From Vanilla planifolia (lineage: Eukaryota > Streptophyta > Magnoliopsida > Asparagales > Orchidaceae), in assembly GCA_023846275.1 (NCBI GenBank), contig CM043874.1, positions 31,717,630-31,781,629 of the forward strand: a DNA stretch of 64,000 nt. Reading direction: 5' to 3'. Every line of letters starts with the position of its first letter. The first letter of the stretch is position 1. The translations under genes were made by a program, and so were the position numbers. The notes under the pieces were generated by a model. The model had not been told where the DNA came from. It saw only the letters and a program-made list of their open reading frames with translations, and did no database searches. This document shows, one piece after another, positions 35,841 to 48,056 of the stretch.

Positions 35841-37151
35841 TGCTCTACATTATGAATTATGGTATGTAATATTTCTCATGTTGTAGTGAAATTTTTGTGC
35901 TTCCATTTGTGCACTATAGCGTCTTTCCAATCCATTCTCTTGTCCTTGCTAGTGTTACATGCGGTGGTATCCCATTGTTTGGTGTGGTTGGTTTCTTGAC
36001 ACACTTCATTTTCTGCCTGAAATATGTAACTCTTTTCAACAATTGTCATCATTTAGAACTACTAATGCAGGAATAAGGTGCCATTTTAATGGTGACTTGA
36101 CTTGGTGTAATGTATAATTGTCGTACCTTCTTTGCCACTCTATACTTTTTTTATGGTATTTGCCTATGCCACATTGAAACTTTAGTAGTGCAATGTGCAC
36201 GCAACCATTCTTTTGTTGAGCTTATTATTGCCTCTTCATGATGCGGCTTATAGTGTCAAGCCTTACTCGTGTGTCGTGTCTTCCTGTGCATCTGGTATGT
36301 GGGGGCCCAAAAAATGTGACTTTTTAGTTCTTGAATTACACATTCTTAAAGTGATTAACATGATGTTTCTTGGTGCTTGGCCAAGTTTTAAGTAGATAGT
36401 TTTCTTTCTTTCTTTTCATTGATCTTGCAGAAAAATTTTGTAGATCCACAAGTCATGCTAAACATCCTCGATTTGGAAGGTACAATACTTTTTAGTCATT
36501 TAAATGGTTGCATAATTTGTGTGTGCCATTATGGATCATTTGTATGCCTATGCAACTTTTCTAATGCTTGTTTCATTTCAGACCAAGTGGGTGCTAGCCA
36601 GGGCCTTCGTTCATAGTTAGACTCTTTATGCTTCTTATTGTATATCTTTGAAGCTCTTCGGGCCACATAATTTGATTGGATTGAGACATCTTTTGCACAA
36701 TAGAAGTTTTTTGTGATGCTACATCTTATGACTTTCCAACCTCTTTGTATTGTCATACATTATGTCTAGGGCTTTGCCATGTAATTGAACCTTCCTAAGG
36801 AGGAAGTTCATATATTCTCTACATTTTAATCATATGGATAAGTTGCACTAAATTATTTGGTTAACACCACACTTCTCTTATGAGGAACTATTAGGATTCT
36901 ATAATGTTATTGAATGTGTAATCATCCCTACTGTCATGTTTGCTTGGTCTTCGAAGTTACTCATTCTGGTCTTCAATTTTTGCCACTAATGGTTGTCGTC
37001 AAAGAATGCTACTGTCGAAAGGCAACATTTTAGAAATGAAGGTATGGTATCCTAACTTGGGATCATTCGCTCTTTCTTTATGGAGTGTTTCTAGACATGA
37101 TGAACATATCAACACTCACGTGAAGTGCTACTAGGCATTATAATTTTGTAT
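35841..37151 (+). other. ETS-like spacer, copy 3
   Basis: Same position and landmarks as spacer copy 1: GAAGTTCCACTCTTCATGC near 35846, TGGTATCCCATTGTT near 35963, GCCTGAAATATGTAACTC near 36017, GAACTACTAATGCAGGAATA near 36056, ATTATTGCCTCTTCATGATG near 36223 and ATATCTTTGAAGCTCTTCGG near 36642. It provides the uninterrupted reference for where copies 2 and 4 were joined to 18S 3' sequence. No gene recognised. Confidence 0.6.
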
Positions 37152-38250
37152 TGCTACTAATCAATCCTGTCATTAATCATATGCTTTTCCCAAAGATTAA
37201 GCCATGCTTGTGCATGTATGAACAATGTTAGACTTGGAAACTATTAATGGTTGAATAAATCATTTATAATTTTCCTGACGATAAATGTTGCTTAAATAAC
37301 CAATATAATCCCCAGCTAATATATGCACTAAACCCTACTTTTTGGAAGGGAAGCATTTATATTCACTCACCTCATTGACATTTTAAGATGACTTGGTAGA
37401 TCACATGACCTTTGTGCTAATGTTAATAAGTTAAATTTCTTACATATCAATGTTTGATGGTTGCAATTTTGGCCTATCGTGGTGGTGATATACGATAGAG
37501 AGTTGTGCTTTAATATCAGAGAGGAAGCCTGAGAGATGACTACCATATCCAAGGAAGGTTGCAAGCACAAAAATTACCCAATTTTGACACAAGAAGTAAA
37601 TATATAATAATAATGGGATCCAAGGGTCTGGTAATTGGAATGAGACAATATATATCCTCAATGAGAGTCCATTAGAGGTAAACGCTGGTACTTGTCACCA
37701 TGGTACATTTAGCTCTAATAGTATATTTTTAAGTTTTTGTTGTTAAGGACATAGTCAGACCTTGGTTTGGCTCTGCGAATCAGTCCTCCTTTTTGTGTGA
37801 ACAACCCACCTTGATCTTTTTTTTTGATGTTGTGTCTAGCCTTAGCTCGTTGGTCACTCCTAAAAGATCATTACTTTGAGAAAATTAAGGTGTTAAAGCA
37901 AGCTAGACTCTTGACACATTAGCATGGGATGACATCACAAAATTTTGATTCTATTGTTGCATTCAGGATCATAGTAAAATTCAAAGTGAATGCCATGAGC
38001 ATTCATGTTTCATATTCGGAGGTGCAATTCTTTGATTTATGAAAGATAAATCACCATGACAATATTTTCCAATGATGTTTTCATTAATCAGGAATGAAAG
38101 TAGGGGTGCTGAAGACAATTAGATCTCATCCATGTGTCCACCACAAATATTTCCAACCAAAGAGAAGTGAAAGTTTCTCTTTTTACTCCATTTGTATATC
38201 ATGAAAAATCAAAGTATTTTGGTTCCTTGTTAAAGAAATGGTCAAAGGCT
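37152..38250 (+). pseudogene. 18S rRNA pseudogene, 5' part (copy 3, most complete)
   Basis: Begins TCAATCCTGTCATTAATCAT (canonical TTGATCCTGCCAGTAGTCAT) and runs without large gaps to GGTCAAAGGCT. Landmarks: GGAAGGGAAGCATTTAT, TCAATGTTTGATGGT, GGCCTATCGTGGTGGTGATA, CCATATCCAAGGAAGGTTGC, AAATTACCCAATTTTGACAC, GGTCTGGTAATTGGAATGAG, GTACATTTAGCTCTAATAG (canonical GTAATTCCAGCTCCAATAG), GCATGGGATGACATCAC, GGAGGTGCAATTCTTTGATT and TGATGTTTTCATTAATCAGG. It covers canonical nt ~1-1130. Decay is spread along the whole length, so it is non-functional. Confidence 0.95.
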
Positions 38251-38260
38251 ACATCATACA

Positions 38261-38272
38261 CTCCTTAAGGAG
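38261..38272. repeat. palindrome at LINE D 3' terminus
   Basis: CTCCTTAAGGAG is a perfect 12-bp inverted repeat about 10 bp inside the 18S/LINE junction. The same palindrome is perfect at 45736-45747 (LINE E) and degenerate at the ends of A (~9477), B (~16868), C1 (~25787) and F (~53371). It may be the terminal stem of the LINE transcript (inference). Confidence 0.75.
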
Positions 38273-39949
38273 GCTTATATATAAAATAATTAAAAAGAGA
38301 AAGTTAAAGTGATTTGGGAAGAGCCAATCCCAAGTCCCAAACAAAGTCACACAAAAGTGTGTGATAAGAAACCTAATCTATAGCATAATTACATTGGTGC
38401 TCGATATGGGATGTTTGAAGAACTTCATACCCAAGACAAAGGTATTGACATTATGGTTAGAATATTGTTTGCTTCAGGCAAAACTTACTAGTTAATTATA
38501 ACAATAGCTATAATTGAATCTAATTCATTCACCACTATGATGACATAGGAACTAAAATTCTTAGAAGTTCCATTACTTCAAAAAAAGAAAAAACCTCCAC
38601 CACAAAAGCAAAATAGGAAACAAAGTTGTCTTCAATAATAGTACTAGGTTTATGTATGTGATCTCATGCAACAATAACAATTCCAACTTTGAAGTTCTCA
38701 TGCACAGTCATGTCACAAAAAAAATTTAATCCAACCCATTGGAGGACCCCAATAAGATGTAATAGATGGCCCATTAAGGCCTCCAAAGCTCCCAGTTGAT
38801 GTGATCAAAGAGTTGTAGCAAGTAGCTAGAATGCAATTGTTTCATTGAGGTGTAGTTGAATTGAATACCTTTTCTACATGGGCCTAAAAATTCCTATCAC
38901 ATCGAAGGTGGACTAAACATAAAGAAGTATAGTTAATTGCTTGAGAAGTTGTATTAGTTTCTCATTCATACACCTCTAATTAAGGATACCAAAGAAGGAT
39001 GTGAAATTCATACAGTTAATCCCACAAAAGATGAAATCCCTTACAAAGATATTTTGACAAGAGTTCTTTCACAATATGATTGTCCATAAAAAATGCTGCA
39101 ATACTACTCATAAAAAGTTTAGACATCTTAATCCCTCTTTTAAAAAGTCAGGTGTGAGTCGAAATTAATGCTAATCGCCATAAGAAATGTTTACCTGAGA
39201 TTGCACTAGCATTTTCCAAACTCATATGACCTCTTTCATTGATGATTATAGCTCATATACATGCTATTGTATAGTCTCATTTGTATCCTCTCTTAATTTG
39301 AAGTATAGCACATCCATTTCATTTAATTAAGCCCAAGGAGAATACAAAATCTAAAACTAGCTACACTACAAATGTTATATTCTCCACATCAATGTTAAGA
39401 TTTGCTGGCCAAGTGGTACTAAGAAAGATGTTATGCCAATTATCCAACAAAAAGGAAACAAAATTATCTACAACATTCTGCAAAATTGTATTGCCTTTGT
39501 TTTAGAGGGCCACAATTTTAAGTAAATTAGATCTATGAGAAGCACTAGGGGAAATATGAAAAATATTGTCATGAAGAATTTGTGGACGAAGGACTAAACC
39601 CACAAAACACATCCCAAGAAATAGTTTGCCTACAATGTTTTGCAACCAAAGCTGACTTCCAAGTCAACAAAACTATGAAATTAGAGTCCCTCATAATTTT
39701 TATATGCAGTTACCATTTCCTATGAAGAATAGTGTATTATGTTATTGTCATTTTATCTACTACAAAAGTGATGACAAACAATTCCTTCAACTTTGTAGTA
39801 GTGTAAATAAGAATTAATGTGTGAGCTAACTAGTAAATAGGAATAATAACAAACACTACGTTAATCATGACAATATGGCCTATCATCAATAGTGCCCTAT
39901 CATGCATTTTGACACACAATTTCAACATTATTTAAATTAAAATTAAAGC

Positions 39950-40450
39950 TTTTTTCTTCAAAGGTTTTGTTGTAGCAATTGGAATTCATAGATTTTTTTG
40001 ATTTAGTGGCATGATGCATATGCAGGTTTTCTACATTTGTTTTTCATTACTTTGTAAATCGTGTTGTAGATGCTAACGAGAATAAATTACTCATGTTTGG
40101 ATGCTTTTTCAGCTTTAAGGATGAGTGTGACCAGTATGTCATTCCAACATTTCGACATAATGCCATCTTTAAATAAATGTTTCACTATTGTATGAATTTC
40201 TACTTATGTAATCTTCTAATAATCATGAACAAACTCAAATGAGATAACACCCATGCTAAAGAATTTATTTCTTTCGGACACCTCAATAGAACCATTCCAT
40301 CATCATTGATTGGATCCACAAGTGCAATCATTTTTTCATTATTAATAGTTATAAAAATCTAGAAAGGTAGAGGAGGCTCTTATTGGACATGGCTACACCA
40401 CTCCTAGATGAAAACTTACATAAGAATTTCTTTTATCTATGTTTGGAGGC
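39950..40450 (-). pseudogene. LINE D reverse transcriptase remnant lacking the catalytic core
   Basis: Near 40200-40050 the minus strand reads TIVKHLFKDGIMSKCWND, then ILVTLILKAEKASKHE and VSIYNTIYKVMKN, matching the N-terminal RT block (FFxxGxxPxxWxxTxLxLIPK...LCNxxYKIxxK). It then passes directly into CRKPAYASCH and further 3' material equivalent to the region after the YxDD box. Motif A, motif B and YxDD are therefore deleted (roughly 0.8 kb compared with LINE A). Confidence 0.8.
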
Positions 40451-43400
40451 CACTAGTTGACCAATGACACTTTGAAGATTGTGGATATAATTACTCGTCA
40501 AAGAAGAGGTGTCTATCACTTAGAAAAAACATTTGCTTGTGGACCAATTAAGTTTAGCATGCCATCACCACCATGCTTCTTCTAAAACCATGGCTATGTG
40601 ATAAGAAGCAATGCATTTTTCTAAAAGATCATGTTTCAACTTAGTTAAGTGCTTTGTCGGTTCTTTAAGTTTAAGCTCCTATATTTATTATTTCAAATAT
40701 AAAGGATACTAAGAATGCTTCAAAATTTTTCTGCACAACATTTCTTTAATATTATCAAAGCTCTGCTAAATTTTGGTGGGTAGACTATTCATAGATTTTC
40801 CCGTAATGGTCCTTTCAAGCTACACTCACTACAATAGTTGATTAGGGAAAGTATGACTAGATCCTTTCAAATTAAGTTCTCCTTTTAGTTTTACCTATTA
40901 ATGAGCGTTTAAACAATATGAGTAATACACAATGGTTTGAGCCAATATGTGGGAGATATCTAATAGTTTACTTAGAAAGGCTAACATATCATAGATATTT
41001 AGGAAGTCTCTATCCAACATTGATACAAGCATTCCTCTCTTTTTTTGCACCAAGTAAATCGATTCTTAACAAAACACACATCATTTAGATCCAAATCTGG
41101 AATAAAGCTAGAAAGTTCATGTTGAGACTACTCACAACTAAATTGTTTCCCTTTTTTATCTTCCTATGCAAGGAAGGCATTGAAGGCTCCTTAAAAAAGT
41201 AGCATTCCACAAAGTTTTATAGTATTTCTAATTTGGTCCCAAGTTGTTTAGTAGTTTCTATAGTCTTTTGATTCATATATAGCACAACACTTCCAAATCT
41301 TATTACTCCCAGATCTTACCTAGATATTAACCACCAGTGAGGAGTAATATACAATCTAAAGCTTGACCCAATTCCTTCATAGTACCATAATAGCTTTAGA
41401 AAACTTGGTCCAAGATTGAATAAAGTAGTTCCAGTTTCTACCCAAAATTTTAGCCACCTTACACCAATTAATGGTCTCCACATGAGTTTCTATAGAATAA
41501 GCACAAAGACCCTATTGTTCCTTGTCAAATGCTACAAGTACCTATGGGATTTCACTACTTTGATCCCATAGATATCCCACTCTAAAAATGAAATCATAAT
41601 TTATTAGAAAAAATACATTACCCCTAACAATAATGGTTCTCTTTATTGTGCACCTTATCCTTACCAAATCTATATTTTTGAGGTATAAAAATTTAGAATA
41701 GCACATAGAACTTAAGAAAATTCTTGAAATTGGTCACGCAATTTTGATATGACAAGCTTTCTTAACTTAAGTTCCTAAAGCTCATGTCCATAAGAAAGAA
41801 ACTTAGCAAACTATGTGCACCCCCTTTATCAAACAATCACAATAGTTGATGGATCCTATCATATTAATAATCCAATAGTACATTGAAAACCAACCAATGT
41901 AGCAACCTTCCACAACCATAGAAAAATAATGCCACATCTTGACTTTTTATTAGATTACACCTACAGGGCAAATTGGGGTACCCAATCTTTCTATTTTTGG
42001 GAATGTACCAGTAACTTTTGAATAGATTATTTGCATTTCATATTACTTTATATTCATAGTTGCATTAATCCATGTATCTTATTATAAAGCATTCAAAATC
42101 CACACTTGAAATTGAAGTTAAGTTGTAGCTCCTAACCATGTTGTAGCCTTTAATAAAGCATTTTACTTCTTGTCTTACAAAATAGTGAGTCCAAATGGAA
42201 CAAATCAGATTTTCCAACTTAGTAGTCATGACAAAATTTTGTTCACTGAACCTCTAGACAAAGCCTTTTTGACCTAGATTACCCAATAGCTAATAGGTCA
42301 CCCTTTGGAAGCACATAAAATACTTCCTAAACTCAAGCAGAGAGGGGTGCTCACCACTGCCCCAACTTTGAATTCTACTTGATTTGCGACAACAAAAATC
42401 TTTGATAAAACTATTTGTTGATTACCCATATTACAATCTAGAGTGGTTGATCAATACATTCCTAATTCAAGGTTCCCATCGATTGATGTTGAGAAAACAA
42501 TGTCACACATGATTCAAACTATATTATCTATAGTAAATAAATATTTAAAGAAACAACTTCCAAGTAATAGGATTAGCATATTTTGTTGAACTCCAACTCA
42601 ACAAATCTCCTTTCATAGCCCACAAATAATATCATTGTGGGCAAAATTATTGTATCAATATTTTACTTCAGTGCCAACCACTTTGAGCTAAGAAATGGCT
42701 CTAGTCCACATTGATGCTAATCCCCACAATAACATACTCATTGGATTTACTAAGATATACACAAGGCCAGATTGAGGTTGGAACACTTATCCTTATTAAT
42801 AATTTAACAAAATTCATGTAGGTACACCATATTAAGTTTTTCTCAAATCTAACAAACCATAAAATATAGTTGGAATCTGCTGCAGCAAAAAGATAGAAAA
42901 AAAGCTCTATTTTTGCACAATAGTTCTTTTAATGACTAATTTTATAAGACTCTGAGGTAATGTTAGAGTTGTTGGTATATGAGATGTGTTCACATCAATC
43001 TATATAACAATAGCCAACAAAGTTCACTGACCTTTCATTAGAAAAAATGCTAAGCACATTTAATGAAATCAATAGTAGCAAATAGTTTCTCAAACAAAAC
43101 TCCATTGATTATAACACGAAGAATTGTAGTTCCTCCCTATTACATGTCTAACACTTGCCTCTGTAATGAATAATGGATAAATTTGTAAGGCTATCATTAT
43201 CCATAACTTGTATAAAAGCTATCTTTCCTTCCCGTCCTCACAATTATTGCAATGCTCAAGCTAGCCTACTCCGTAATCTAAAAGTAGTCCTAATGCAAGA
43301 AAACCATTACGTCCAAAATTCTGTGACATGTAAGCTTCCAGCAAGCAATGCCAAAGCAATAGTGCGAAAAACTACTTATCCCCAACCTGCCACACTCATA

Positions 43401-44092
43401 GCATCATTTATTCACATTAAGGTAAAATGATGAGCAATCCTAAATACTCTTTACAGGTGATCCTACTAATAACATAAACATATGGTCATCCTTTAAATTT
43501 CTTGGACAAGTGAAGCAATTGCTTAATGCTTTGTCCAATCCTATATTCACTTGTCTTGCCACAATATTTGTTTTTTTAATTTTCCAATTTACTCAAAAGT
43601 TCCCTTACCCTTTGTACATTTTTCGTTTTCCTTAGCTGGACAAAAATAATTCAGCAATACCTTTGCCCTTTCCACAAGCACCATGTATGACCACTTCAAT
43701 GGATGGACTATAATTGCATGAGAATTACAGATACTTCTCCAAATTCTAAAACTATGTGAGTTAGTAATCGACAAGACTTTCCCCCACTCCCAAGCTGCTT
43801 GATGGATTATGCCTTTTATTAGCAATAGGTTGAACCTCTCCCTACTTTTCTTACTTTTATAACCAATTAGGGTTGAATGTACTTACATTATACTATTCTT
43901 GCCTAGTATAAGACCTACCCCTCCACATTACTTGCATCGTATCTTCATTTTTGTCTTGCTTTCCTAGCTGCCACCTACTTATATCATTACCTATTACAGT
44001 CCTCCTTTATTGTGTTACTACAATCAGTCTCCTTTTCATTGACTAAACTACTATCCAAGGTTAGCAGTAGTTAGTATCCATTCACTAGGTGT

Positions 44093-44330
44093 GCATGATG
44101 TAAAAGCATGTTCCACCATGCCACACTTGAAGCAAATAGTGGATAATATCTCATACTCAAACCAGTTAAAAAGGCTAACTTAGGGATTCATTAATAAACA
44201 TTCCCACTTTAAGAAATTTGGAAAGTCCATTCTAACACATACCATAGTAAAGAGTGACCTTTACATATCTATTATAGCCTTCCATCAAAATAGAATCCCT
44301 TATAGCTTTGGTAATGCATAATAGATTCTT
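44093..44330 (-). pseudogene. LINE D ORF1 with intact CCHC knuckle
   Basis: At 44137-44093 the minus strand encodes CFKCGMVEHAFTSC, which keeps all four metal ligands with C-x2-C-x4-H-x4-C spacing. It is the only fully intact zinc knuckle seen in the window. The preceding DUF4283-like segment (to ~44330) is interrupted. Confidence 0.85.
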
Positions 44331-44755
44331 CGTGTCTCATTAGACAAGTGAGAACATAGGAAAAAGTATTCTAATTAGAGGATTGGTAGTCATTGTAGTT
44401 TTTGTTCAAATTCAAATGTCCACATATCTAACCTTAATGTAAGGTAGTAACTGACCATGGTCCTTCAAACCACACATTCTCTATCTACAATTGAGTATAA
44501 GTGTAGATAGAAACTCTCATTTATAAAGTACAGGATCCAAAATCCTCTAAAATGGGCACACCTATGCTACAGTATTTTGTATATCCTTGAAATGACAAAT
44601 GATCTCCATAAACTCCATCCATCAGGTTGAACTATTGGTAGCGAATTTGACATTCACATACATCATTCAATACGTGTATTTCATCTTTAATTTTGAAAGA
44701 CATATCCTTTGGTGCCAACATGTTAACATGTAAATTGGTTGGTCTTTATGAGTAG

Positions 44756-45013
44756 TTAATGAAGCAAACTTCCCATCAATGTCAAATTAACAATGTTTGT
44801 TCTCCCTCTTTTGGGCACCTCCTCAAAGTTGACTTTAAATAGATTGAGTGATTCAAGTTTGTTATTTTGAGAATAATCTTCCATGACCACTATAGAATTT
44901 TTACAAGAACCATAAGCATAGCTAGAAATCACCCACATCATCACCTTTGGGACATGGAGACTTCTCTTATGAGTGGAAATATAATTCTGCTTGTTTATTC
45001 TAATCGAGTTCAC
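44756..45013 (-). pseudogene. LINE D ORF1 N-terminal remnant
   Basis: The 85-codon frame ends in SLNLFKVNFEEVPKRGRTNI and VNLTLMGSLLH, aligning with the ICFKEVLTGGRMSNANSTLM start of LINE C1 ORF1. The alignment places D in the same family as C1 and F. The frame itself begins upstream in what should be the 5' leader. Confidence 0.65.
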
Positions 45014-45690
45014 TATTTGATGAAATTAGTTTTTGTCTTCCAAATGTATCCCTAAGTCCATAAGAAATTCCCTTATTAATGCACCACATAATCCCCAAAA
45101 AATACCTTTGTCATACCCAGACAAATTCAAACCATAATAAGCCTTTTTTAACTATAACTCTTACACTTATAGCATTACATTCCTCTTTGCACTTCTCTAA
45201 ATTCTATCAGTAATGTTTGCTAGTGTTCTGACAACAAGAAAAATTCTAGATTTTGGAATGTTAATCTAGAGCCTATTAGGGTCAAAAGTATTACTAATTG
45301 GGATCTAAATGTCACCACTATCCATTTTTGATGGGGATAATTAAATCATACTACCCTTTATTTCTTTTGCAATCTTATAGGATTTAGTTCCCATCATAGA
45401 TCATTGCACCTTATTATGTTCTCAAAGGATTTTTAATTCCAAGTATATTTCAAAATTTATTCGAACTAGAAAAAAAATTTACGATGCCCAAATCATCCTC
45501 TTAGTGACCTGGAAGCATAAGCAAGAAACAAACTCTGCTAATGTGGTCTTCATCCATCGCCATCCTTTCCCTTTCTTCAGCTCCCAATGTCATTGACCAA
45601 AAAACTATCCATCACCTTCTGTACATACAATAGCATCCCCCATATTCTCTACACCCATCAATCATGTTCATATGTCTCCATACGTCTATA

Positions 45691-45727
45691 CCTTTAGGTT
45701 CTTGAAAAAGAAATGATTGAAGTCTAC
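45691..45727 (+). other. 18S-like stretch between LINE D and LINE E
   Basis: CCTTTAGGTTCTTGAAAAAGAAATGATTGAAGTCT resembles the 18S flank at the other LINE 3' junctions (for example GGTTTCTTGATGAAGCAATTGTTGAATCCT at 53334) and is followed by the same LINE terminus, TACATCATACACTCCTTAAG. It is another imperfect candidate target-site copy between head-to-tail LINEs. Confidence 0.6.
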
Positions 45728-45735
45728 ATCATACA

Positions 45736-45747
45736 CTCCTTAAGGAG
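45736..45747. repeat. palindrome at LINE E 3' terminus
   Basis: A second perfect copy of CTCCTTAAGGAG, at the same distance from the 18S-like stretch as in LINE D. Confidence 0.75.
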
Positions 45748-45949
45748 GGTAATCATAAAATTTTTAAAAAGATAATGTTGAAGTAGTTTGGGATGGAGAA
45801 TTTCTTAGTTCCAAATAACATCACAAAAAAAGACGAGTGACCCAATTCATAGCATTGGTGCATTGGCACATTTTGGGGAATAATTTGAAGACAACGTATG
45901 CTGATCATATGCAATAGCACTATCGTAGGAACTTCGATAGTCTTTAGAC

Positions 45950-46400
45950 AAATGCAAATAGTTCACTATAATAATAGCTATACTAAAGTCTAATTCAATC
46001 ATGAATACCTAGACATTACAAAGTAGAATTTAAGGCATTCCATTACTTCAAGAATGACCATAGTTTGCAAGTCAAAAGTTGGACTTGAAACCAAAGATTT
46101 TCCTACAATAGTAATACACCACTCATTTCATCTTAAATAATAAAACAAATTCCAACAGTGAGATCATATTTTGTAACTACATCAAAATTTATTTTAGCCC
46201 AATCCATTAAAGGAGAAGTCATCTTAGACTTAACAAATAGCTCATCAAGGCCATTGGAGCTCCCAATAGATGAAGTTGGAGAGTTGAATAATGTAGCAGT
46301 AGTAGTAGATGCAATTCAAATATTTCATTGGAGTACAGCTGAACTAAGAACCTTACCTATTTGTGGTTGCAAATTCTTGTTAAGCCAATGGTGAAATAAT
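45950..46400 (-). pseudogene. LINE E RNase H-region remnant
   Basis: Around 46210-46150 the minus strand carries the equivalent of the GWxKINFDG domain start (WIGLKxILM in broken form). Around 46000-46100 it has the acidic ALxxGLxL-like stretch in alternating frames. The same + strand words (TTTTAGCCCAATCCATT) recur at the equivalent place in LINE F (53822), which supports homology. The domain is not readable as one frame. Confidence 0.5.
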
Positions 46401-47399
46401 GCCAATGCTACTCAATGATATGAGAAGTAGTAGCCACAAACACATTCACATAAATCTGGCTAAGAAGCTTAATTAATAAATAAACAACTTTGCCATTCAC
46501 ATTACCAATCTTGAAATTGTCACTTGTGAAGGTCCCATTTTAACCCCACTGATAAAGCTCTAACTTCTTCGTACCTTTTGCATTAATCCAAGAGCAAGTA
46601 GGAAGAAGATTTAACATTAATCATTGCAAGAAAATGTTAACCCAAATCTATAGCTACACCTTCTGAATCAGTGTGACATCCTTCTTAGTAGAATTTTGTC
46701 TTGTATGCTTGGTGCTCTAAATGGTCTTTGAGTATAGCACTATATCCTTATCTAAGTTAGAAGTAAAACATAGTCCTTTCATTTGCTTGAGACTGAGGGG
46801 ATTATAGAATCAAACTGCCAAATTTTATACAAATAAATTCTATATTTTGTTGTGATCCCACACACCATGCTCCTTAAACAACTTTGTTATAGCCATCATG
46901 TAGTCCACATCCATGTCAAGATAGGTTAGCTACCAAGTATAAGAATGATGCCAATCTAATCGTCAAATAAGAATGATTAATTTACTTGCAAATGATGCAC
47001 CATAACACATAAAAACTAACTTCTTTCACAAAGTTCTTCAACCTAAAGAATTGAACCAATAAATAGAGTTTCCTAGCAAATAACTGGTGCTCTTATGGAG
47101 TTAGTCCTAGCTTAAATTCCTTGATTTTTGCACCTAAATATCTCACTCCAAATGATTATTTCTTTGAAGAAAATTTCTCATTTCACATTAATTTTATTTC
47201 TTAGAGTTGATAGTGCTTTATAAAATTTTGTAGAGAATCCATCCATCAAGTTTGCAATTATTATTTTACTCCAAATTAGCTATACAATCCTCATTGTCTA
47301 TGGGAATGAATGTTTTAAATTGGCTATGTTTACCTATTCTTTCAATAGAATACAATTTGAGTTGAATGTGTAACAGATAATGAATTGAGCCAATGTAGG

Positions 47400-48056
47400 G
47401 ATGATGTGATATGGTAATATTTGGATACTCCTAAATGCCCTCAATGAACACAACAACTTTAACCAATCTATCATAACTAAGAGAACTATCATCCTTGATA
47501 TTACGCTAATTATAATTATTTGAAGTTAAACCCAACTTAGTTGATTGTATATCTTATAAGAAACTAGAGAATTTATGCAACAGTTACCCACTCAAAACAT
47601 TTTTCTCACTTTCTTGTTATTCTATGCAAAAAAGAAATATTAAAATCACTTGCAACACTTAATGGAACTCTAAGTGTTTTTGTTTCTCTAATTTGATCCC
47701 ATGCCACCTTACGAGTAGCATAATCCTTGGAAGCATACTCGAGACAACATCGTTGAGCTTGGTTACTTCTTGCTTGTCTAAATTAACACAACTTTTTATA
47801 AGGCCTTAAAAATGTATAACTCCACCCAATTTGTCCATAGCACAATGATGCCATTAGATATGCCCACTGAAGACTAAACATAGAACTCCTAAGTCCTAAC
47901 GGGAAGTCTTTCCACATCTTGCTTATCAAACTTCTCCACTCTAGTCTCCACCAAAGCAATTGCTGATATTCCATGTTCCATTAGAAATGGCTATAGAAAA
48001 CCCCTCAATTTTGTTGCCGTTATTCCCTATAAATTCCGAATATCTAGCACAACCAT
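47400..48056 (-). pseudogene. LINE E endonuclease remnant
   Basis: From 48056 the minus strand encodes MVVLDIRNL, a stop and GITAT, the same damaged start as LINE B (MVVLDVWNL stop GIRK). Sharing this stop at the same codon shows that B and E descend from one already dead copy. The remainder follows LINE B 20741-20130 with additional indels. Confidence 0.8.

Larger units (their letters stand above)
38251..45690 (-). mobile_element. LINE D, decayed plant L1-type element with RT-core deletion
   Basis: Minus-strand element of ~7.4 kb whose 3' end abuts 18S at the usual break point. ORF1 N-terminus lies at ~45.0-44.75 kb, the zinc knuckle at 44.1 kb, the inter-ORF region at 43.8-42.1 kb, the endonuclease start near 42.09 kb, a truncated RT near 40.4-40.0 kb and the RNase H region at 38.75-38.4 kb. 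Domain order is as in the other copies. Confidence 0.88.
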
